Shown piece after piece: positions 40,810 through 45,431 of a stretch of 45,431 bases of DNA. Position numbers and translations under genes: made by a program. The DNA lies in assembly GCF_021606685.1 (NCBI RefSeq), contig NZ_WKCB01000047.1:1-45431 (forward strand). The letters are read 5' to 3'. The DNA comes from Pseudomonas syringae (GTDB lineage Bacteria; Pseudomonadota; Gammaproteobacteria; Pseudomonadales; Pseudomonadaceae). A model generated the notes under the pieces. That model saw only the letters and a list, made by a program, of their open reading frames with translations. It had not been told where the DNA came from and did not search any database. The stretch's first letter is position 1, and the number at the start of each line of letters is the position of its first letter.

Positions 40810-40842
40810 AATGGCGGCTGTGCAGATTGATATACCGTAACA

Positions 40843-40876
40843 ATAGTTGACCGCTTTTCTAGGAGAAGCGGATAAT
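40843..40876 (+). promoter_or_regulatory. erpA promoter overlapped by an IscR type 1-like site
   Basis: TTGACC (40847-40852), 18 bases, GATAAT (40871-40876) forms a promoter 47 bases before the erpA start. Overlapping its -35 box is ATAGTTGAC at 40843 with TAGG at 40860-40863, close to the type 1 IscR site (ATASYYGACT with AGTMRR, about 25 bp) that I recall from E. coli. The spacer also holds CCGCTT and AAGCGG as an inverted repeat (40851-40871). Repression by [2Fe-2S]-IscR when clusters are plentiful is the predicted logic. Confidence 0.6.
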
Positions 40877-40922
40877 GCCGCCCATTACGCATATGGCGGC
40901 GTTACGCCGGGAGATTATCAGC

Positions 40923-41273
40923 ATGAGCGTTGAATCCTTCACCCCCACGGCTTTGCAATTCACCCACGGTGCTGCGCACAAGGTGAAGAGCCTGGTCGAT
41001 GAAGAGGGTAATGATCGCTTGAAGCTGCGCGTATTCGTTACGGGCGGCGGTTGTTCAGGGTTTCAGTACGGTTTTACCTTCGATGAAGATGTGGCCGACG
41101 ATGACACCATCGTTGAGCGCGAGGGCGTAAGCCTGGTCGTGGACCCGATGAGCTTCCAATACCTGGCAGGTGCCGAGGTGGATTACCAGGAAGGTCTGGA
41201 GGGTTCGCGTTTCGTGATCAAGAACCCTAACGCCACGACTACCTGTGGTTGCGGGTCTTCGTTCTCGATCTGA
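40923..41273 (+). CDS. erpA: Iron-sulfur cluster insertion protein ErpA (A-type carrier)
   Basis: The 116-residue A-type carrier delivers Fe-S clusters to client enzymes such as those of isoprenoid synthesis. The three cluster-binding cysteines are present: Cys44 in [11 protein letters not shown] and Cys108 and Cys110 in [13 protein letters not shown] chose ATG 40923 (MSVESFTP) because the upstream in-frame ATG at 40875 overlaps the -10 box of the promoter. Length equals that of other ErpA proteins. The IscR-like site upstream fits control by cluster demand. Confidence 0.95.
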
Positions 41274-41290
41274 TCGACAGCGGATACAAG

Positions 41291-41324
41291 AACGCCGCTT
41301 GGCTTTGATCGGCCAAGCGGCGTT
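41291..41324. terminator. Terminator between convergent erpA and anmK
   Basis: AACGCCGCTTGGC and GCCAAGCGGCGTT form a perfect 13-bp stem with an 8-base loop, followed by TT on the plus strand. It lies 17 bases after the erpA stop and 23 bases beyond the anmK stop, so it probably serves erpA mainly. Confidence 0.85.
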
Positions 41325-41347
41325 TTGCTGTCTGCAGATTCAGCAGA

Positions 41348-42439
41348 TCAGGCCGGGTAGATTGCGCCCAGTACCCGCAGCCCGCGTGCGCCGGTGACGC
41401 TCGGGCGGTTGGCGGCGATGCCTTCCAGGCAGCAATGGGCCAGCCAAGCGAAGGCCATGGCCTCGACCCAGTCCGGGTCCACACCGTAAGTGGCGGTGCT
41501 GCTGACCTGAGTGGCAGGGAGCAGCGCGGCCAGGCGGCGCATCAGTGTGCCGTTGTGGGCGCCGCCGCCGCACACCAGCAGGGTTTCGGTGTGGGCTTGT
41601 GCGGTTTGCAGGGACTCGATGATGGTCAGCGCGGTCAGTTCCAGCAAAGTGGCCTGTACGTCCTGGGGCTCGAAAGCGGGTAAGCGTCCAAGGTGTTGCT
41701 GCAACCATTCCAGGTTGAACACTTCACGCCCGGTGCTTTTCGGGCCTTGGGTCACGAAGAACGGGTCACTCAGCAGTGCGGTGAGAAGCTGAGGTACTAC
41801 CTTGCCACCGGCGGCCCACTGGCCATCGCGGTCAAAGTGTTCGCCGCGTTGTTGATGAATCCAGGCATCCAACAACACATTGCCCGGCCCGCAGTCGAAG
41901 CCGGCTACAGGCTTGCCGGTTTCGATCAGGCTGAGATTGCTGAAACCTCCGACGTTCAATACAGCGCGGTTACCGGTGCGCTCACCAAACAAGGCTTCAT
42001 GGAACGCTGGCACCAGTGGAGCACCTTGACCACCGGCAGCCACGTCGCGGCTGCGGAAATCACTGACCACCGTGATGCCGGTCAACTCGGTAAGTAGCGC
42101 CGGGTTGCCGATCTGCACGGTAAAGCCGCGCGCAGGTTCGTGGCGGATGGTCTGGCCGTGGCTGCCAATCGCGCGAATGTCCTGAGGTTTGAGGTTTTGC
42201 TGGTCGAGCAAGGCGTGAATGCCGTGTGCGGCAAGCTGTACCCAGTTCTGCTGGGCAATTGCCGAGCGTGCGATTTCGTCCGGGCCGCTGGCGCACAGGC
42301 CAAGCAGCTCGGTGCGCAGTGCTTGCGGCATGGGGATGTAGTGCGTGGCGATCAGGTTGACCGCCGGGCCTTGCTCGATCAGGGCGATGTCCAGGCCATC
42401 GAGGCTGGTCCCGGACATCACACCGATATAGAGCGGCAT
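41348..42439 (-). CDS. anmK: Anhydro-N-acetylmuramic acid kinase
   Basis: The 363-residue ASKHA-fold kinase cleaves and phosphorylates 1,6-anhydroMurNAc from cell-wall turnover to MurNAc-6-phosphate. The N-terminal GVMSGTSLDGLDIALI is diagnostic; further blocks are GSHGQTIRHEP, NVGGFSNLSLI, FDCGPGNVLLDAWI and VCGGGAHNGTLM. It starts at ATG 42439, three bases after the M23 endopeptidase gene, so a murein-cleaving and a murein-recycling enzyme are co-transcribed. The window also has amgK-murU, the alternative MurNAc route. Confidence 0.96.
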   Translation of the reverse strand: MPLYIGVMSGTSLDGLDIALIEQGPAVNLIATHYIPMPQALRTELLGLCASGPDEIARSAIAQQNWVQLAAHGIHALLDQQNLKPQDIRAIGSHGQTIRHEPARGFTVQIGNPALLTELTGITVVSDFRSRDVAAGGQGAPLVPAFHEALFGERTGNRAVLNVGGFSNLSLIETGKPVAGFDCGPGNVLLDAWIHQQRGEHFDRDGQWAAGGKVVPQLLTALLSDPFFVTQGPKSTGREVFNLEWLQQHLGRLPAFEPQDVQATLLELTALTIIESLQTAQAHTETLLVCGGGAHNGTLMRRLAALLPATQVSSTATYGVDPDWVEAMAFAWLAHCCLEGIAANRPSVTGARGLRVLGAIYPA

Positions 42440-42442
42440 ACC

Positions 42443-43861
42443 TTAACGCTTCGCCGAGGCGAGCAGGGTGGAGCGCTCCTGATCCATACGCGCCATGAGC
42501 GGCTGGCTCTGTTGCATGAAGCGCGCACGCTCGGCCTTGGCGATCGGGTCGGCCATCGGCAGCTTCTGGCCCAGCGGATCAACGTGTACGCCGTTGACCT
42601 GGAACTCGTAGTGCAAGTGCGGCCCGGTGGACAGGCCTGTTGTGCCGATATAACCGATCACCTGGCCTTGCTTCACAGTGCCGCCAGTCTGCACGCCTTT
42701 GGCAAAGCCTTGCATGTGGCCATACAGCGTACGGTAGGTGTTGCCATGCTGGATGATCACGGTGTTGCCGTAACCGCCGCGACGCCCGGCCAACAGTACC
42801 TTGCCGTCACCGGCCGCCTTGATTGGCGTACCGCGCGGGGCGGCATAATCGACGCCTTTGTGGGCGCGAATCTTGTTCAGGATGGGATGCTTGCGGCCCA
42901 TGGAGAAGCGCGAGCTGATACGAGCGAAGTCAACCGGGGTACGGATGAACGCCTTGCGCATGCTATTGCCATCAGCCGTGTAGTAGCTGCTGTTGCCCTG
43001 CTTGTTGGTGTAGCGCACGGCGGTGTAGGTCTTGCCGCGGTTGGTGAAACGCGCGGAAAGAATATTGCCGGTGCCGACCACCTTGCCGTTGGCCATTTTC
43101 TGTTCGTAAATCACGTCGAATTCGTCACCCTGGCGGATGTCCTGGGCGAAGTCGATGTCGTAGCCAAACACGCTGGCCATGTCCATGGTCATGCTGTGGG
43201 ACAGGCCAGCGCGAGCCGCGGACTGCGACAGCGAGCTGTTGATCACGCCATGCACGTAGGCGGAGCGCGTCACAGGCTTGGTGGTTATGCGGTTGAACGC
43301 AAAGCCTTTGGCGCCTTTGGTCAGGGTGATGCTTTCGAGGTCGTTGAGGTTGCTGTGCAGGTTGTTCAACTGGCCGTCGGGGCTGAACTCGAATTCAAGC
43401 TTCTGGCCGTGTTTGAGCTGGGTGAATTGCTTGGCTTGCTTGTCGCTGGCCAGCACGTCGTTAACGGTAGAGGCGGGGAGACCGACCTTCTCGAACAGGG
43501 TCGACAGGGTGTCGCCTCTGGCCACGATTACTTCGCGGTGCTGAGGGTTCTTGGCCGCGTCGACAGTAGGCGCTGGTGGAGTTTGAGTGGCTTGCTGCGA
43601 GTTTTCCGGGCTGTTGTCGATCTGAGCGAACGGCGATTCGCCGGTTGCATTTGTGGCTTGTTGAGCGTCGGAAGCGTCTTGATCTTGTGTCAGTTGTTCA
43701 ACCGGACTTTCCAAGTCAAGGCTCAGGGATGTTCGTTTGGCTTCTACGTCACTGGAAGGGAATACCAGGAGCGCCAGGCTGAGAAGGGCTGCGATACCAC
43801 TTGCGGCAAGCAAGTGGGTCTTAGGGTAAAGCGGCGGCGCTTTAGACGGTTCTGTGGTCAT
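42443..43861 (-). CDS. M23 family murein DD-endopeptidase (MepM-like)
   Basis: The 472-residue inner-membrane or exported protein has a hydrophobic segment at about 16-35, a low-complexity Gln/Thr-rich linker (about 55-100), an OapA/LysM-like domain with VARGDTLSTLFEKVGL (about 112-155), a middle domain and a C-terminal M23 peptidase. Zinc ligands are His334 and Asp338 (HKGVDYA) and His417 of HLH (415-417), so the enzyme should cut peptidoglycan crosslinks. I chose ATG 43861 (MTTEPSKAPPLYP); an in-frame ATG at 43906 is possible but adds an unconserved Ser-rich start. Co-transcribed with anmK. Confidence 0.92.
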   Translation of the reverse strand: MTTEPSKAPPLYPKTHLLAASGIAALLSLALLVFPSSDVEAKRTSLSLDLESPVEQLTQDQDASDAQQATNATGESPFAQIDNSPENSQQATQTPPAPTVDAAKNPQHREVIVARGDTLSTLFEKVGLPASTVNDVLASDKQAKQFTQLKHGQKLEFEFSPDGQLNNLHSNLNDLESITLTKGAKGFAFNRITTKPVTRSAYVHGVINSSLSQSAARAGLSHSMTMDMASVFGYDIDFAQDIRQGDEFDVIYEQKMANGKVVGTGNILSARFTNRGKTYTAVRYTNKQGNSSYYTADGNSMRKAFIRTPVDFARISSRFSMGRKHPILNKIRAHKGVDYAAPRGTPIKAAGDGKVLLAGRRGGYGNTVIIQHGNTYRTLYGHMQGFAKGVQTGGTVKQGQVIGYIGTTGLSTGPHLHYEFQVNGVHVDPLGQKLPMADPIAKAERARFMQQSQPLMARMDQERSTLLASAKR

Positions 43862-43928
43862 AAGTAATTTTGACTTTGAAGATGAAATGGAAAAGATGAA
43901 TGACATGATGAAGATGAAATAACTGTAT

Positions 43929-43957
43929 AAAATATAACCAAATCATCTGTGGCGCAA
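43929..43957 (-). promoter_or_regulatory. Candidate promoter of the M23 endopeptidase-anmK operon
   Basis: On the minus strand TTGCGC (43957-43952), 17 bases, TATTTT (43934-43929), in an AT-rich stretch. It would start RNA about 60 bases before the chosen ATG. The gap 43862-44070 also has GCAAGCTCGCGAATGC near 43954, which looks like a decayed REP fragment, and a weak tyrS promoter TTGTAA, 16 bases, TATGGT around 44009-44036. Confidence 0.4.
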
Positions 43958-44070
43958 GCTCGCGAATGCCGGGCTTGCTGAACGGTGTCCGTGCGCAGGG
44001 CAAAACTTGTAATTAGTCCCTGATCTTGTATGGTTGGTTCCCTTTTGAATCTGAGCCTTGCGGGTCTGTT

Positions 44071-45270
44071 ATGAAGTCGGTTGAAGAGCAGCTAGCGCTG
44101 ATAAAACGTGGTGCGGAAGAACTGTTGGTCGAGGCGGAGCTGATCGAAAAGCTCAAGCGTGGCCAGCCCCTGCGTATCAAGGCCGGCTTTGATCCGACGG
44201 CGCCGGATCTGCACCTGGGTCATACCGTGCTTATTAATAAGCTGCGCCAGTTCCAGGAGCTGGGGCATCAGGTCATCTTCCTTATAGGTGACTTCACGGG
44301 GATGATCGGGGATCCGAGCGGCAAGAGCGCAACGCGCCCGCCGCTCACTCGTGAGCAAGTCCTCGATAATGCCGAGACCTACAAGACTCAGGTGTTCAAG
44401 ATTCTCGACCCGGCTAAAACCGAGGTGGCCTTCAACTCCACCTGGATGGACCAGATGGGGCCTGCGGACTTTATTCGCCTGACTTCCCAGTACACCGTGG
44501 CACGCATGCTTGAGCGTGATGACTTCGACAAGCGCTATTCGACCAACCAGCCGATCGCAATTCATGAGTTCCTGTACCCGCTGGTTCAAGGGTATGACTC
44601 CGTTGCGTTGCGTGCTGACGTCGAGTTGGGCGGCACTGACCAGAAGTTCAACCTCCTGATGGGGCGTGAACTGCAGCGTGCCTATGGGCAGGAAGCGCAG
44701 TGCATCCTGACCATGCCGTTGCTGGAAGGGTTGGATGGCGTCAAGAAAATGTCCAAGTCCCTGGGTAACTATGTCGGTATCCAGGAAGCGCCGGGCGTGA
44801 TGTACGGCAAGCTGGTTTCGATTCCAGATGCATTGATGTGGCGCTACTTTGAACTGCTCAGCTTCCGTTCGATGGATGAGATCAATGCACTGCGGGCTGA
44901 CGTCGAGGCGGGTGCGAACCCGCGTGATGTGAAGATCAAGCTGGCGGAAGAGATCGTTGCGCGCTTCCATGGTGAAGAGGCAGCAGCCAATGCTCACCGT
45001 GCAGCGGGTAATCGTATGAAGGATGGCGAGTTGCCGGATGACCTGCCGGAGATCGAGCTGACAGCGGCTGAGGCAATGCCGATTGCTGCTGTCCTTAATA
45101 AGGCGGGCCTGGTGAAGAACTCGGCAGTTGCCCGTGACCTTCTGGGTTCTGGCGGTGTGCGTATAGATGGTGAGGTTGTTGATCGCACCTTTATATACCA
45201 GCTGGGCGCTACCCACGTTTGCCAGGCAGGCAAGAAGGCATTTGCGCGTATTACGCTCAAATCCGAATAA
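44071..45270 (+). CDS. tyrS: Tyrosine--tRNA ligase
   Basis: The 399-residue class I synthetase charges tRNA-Tyr. The HIGH-type motif is HLGH at residues 48-51 and KMSKS is at 226-230. The C-terminal S4 RNA-binding domain (GLVKNSAVARDLLGSGGVRIDGEVVD region) begins near residue 335. I chose ATG 44071 (MKSVEEQLALIKRG); the frame opens at 44026. Length and position before an rRNA operon match the gene called tyrZ in P. aeruginosa, which has two tyrosyl-tRNA synthetases, as I recall. Confidence 0.97.
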   Translation: MKSVEEQLALIKRGAEELLVEAELIEKLKRGQPLRIKAGFDPTAPDLHLGHTVLINKLRQFQELGHQVIFLIGDFTGMIGDPSGKSATRPPLTREQVLDNAETYKTQVFKILDPAKTEVAFNSTWMDQMGPADFIRLTSQYTVARMLERDDFDKRYSTNQPIAIHEFLYPLVQGYDSVALRADVELGGTDQKFNLLMGRELQRAYGQEAQCILTMPLLEGLDGVKKMSKSLGNYVGIQEAPGVMYGKLVSIPDALMWRYFELLSFRSMDEINALRADVEAGANPRDVKIKLAEEIVARFHGEEAAANAHRAAGNRMKDGELPDDLPEIELTAAEAMPIAAVLNKAGLVKNSAVARDLLGSGGVRIDGEVVDRTFIYQLGATHVCQAGKKAFARITLKSE

Positions 45271-45285
45271 ACCTGAAATTAACTG

Positions 45286-45313
45286 TTGACGGCGATTTAT
45301 ATCTGTCTATAAT
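45286..45313 (+). promoter_or_regulatory. Strong rRNA-type promoter
   Basis: TTGACG (45286-45291), 16 bases, TATAAT (45308-45313), followed by the GC-rich discriminator TCGCCCCAC typical of promoters under stringent control (ppGpp/DksA). It begins 15 bases after the tyrS stop. In Pseudomonas an rRNA operon follows tyrZ, as I recall, so this should be a 16S-23S-5S promoter. Confidence 0.85.
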
Positions 45314-45317
45314 TCGC

Positions 45318-45431
45318 CCCACTTCCGGCGCAGTCGAAACGGAAAACTCCTTGGTAAACAAAGAGTTATGCGAGATTCGACAGCGAGTTGCTTGAGTTCA
45401 TTCAAGCCCAGAAGGAGTTGGTAGAGCGGTG
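45318..45431 (+). other. 5' leader of a probable rRNA operon, cut by the window end
   Basis: No reading frame is present. The stretch contains GTCGAAACGGAAAACTCCTTG and GAAGGAGTTGGTAGAGC, which can pair in part (AACTCC/GGAGTT) as leader and processing-stem sequences do. The 16S gene itself would lie beyond the window, so the assignment rests on the promoter and recalled synteny. A tRNA-tuf leader is the main alternative. Confidence 0.65.

Noticed and set aside
42140..43867. A 575-codon plus-strand frame over anmK and the M23 endopeptidase gene
   Set aside because: Antisense shadow; both minus-strand genes have full catalytic motifs.

Overview
The window is a chromosomal segment of a fluorescent-type Pseudomonas (P. 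fluorescens group or a near relative). Gene content and order follow the Pseudomonas core-genome order as I remember it from P. aeruginosa: cca, spoVR-yeaH-prkA, glpE-apaHG-rsmA-pdxA-surA-lptD, amgK-murU, a two-component system with an amino-acid ABC transporter, rpe-gph-trpE, trpGDC, vfr, coq7, argC, erpA, anmK, a murein endopeptidase gene and tyrS, then an rRNA operon promoter. The sequence is GC-rich, uses the expected codons throughout, and carries the paired REP hairpins (REPINs) typical of this group. No database search was run; names rest on motifs, lengths and recalled gene order.

Layout. Bases 1-117 are a homopolymer-rich, probably corrupted REP at the edge of the assembly. Bases 118-6280 (minus) hold cca and the prkA-yeaH-spoVR stress/kinase operon. 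Bases 6566-14121 (minus) are one tightly overlapping chain, lptD-surA-pdxA-rsmA-apaG-apaH-glpE, linking outer-membrane biogenesis, vitamin B6 synthesis, rRNA methylation and dinucleotide hydrolysis. Divergent from lptD is amgK-murU-djlA-like (14252-16717), for peptidoglycan sugar recycling. A DUF3530 gene then lies opposite agtS-agtR (two-component system) and agtABCD (ABC importer, probably for GABA/5-aminovalerate). An iron-dependent alcohol dehydrogenase, rpe-gph and trpE follow, then trpG-trpD-trpC, which carry chorismate through anthranilate to indole-glycerol phosphate.

The most unusual part is 32177-33154, between trpC and a lipoate-ligase-family gene. A unit of about 249 bp is repeated in tandem four times. 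Each unit holds one REPIN plus the ribosome binding site and first 26 codons of the ligase gene. Three copies are frameshifted fragments fused to a piece matching the trpC 3' end; only the fourth continues into an intact gene.

The right part (33769-45270) holds vfr (cAMP-dependent global regulator), an OsmC-family gene, coq7 (ubiquinone), a HIT hydrolase, an SDR, a DUF805 membrane protein, a nitronate monooxygenase-like enzyme, hemJ (haem), argC (arginine), erpA (Fe-S carrier, with an IscR-like site over its promoter), anmK, an M23 endopeptidase and tyrS. The window ends in a strong promoter with a GC-rich discriminator, which I read as the start of an rRNA operon.

I see no prophage, transposase, CRISPR array, tRNA or toxin-antitoxin pair. 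I did not find a wholly new multi-gene system. The items most worth following up are the trpC/ligase tandem array, the cca Shine-Dalgarno sequence buried in a terminator-like hairpin, and several inverted repeats in front of regulated genes.
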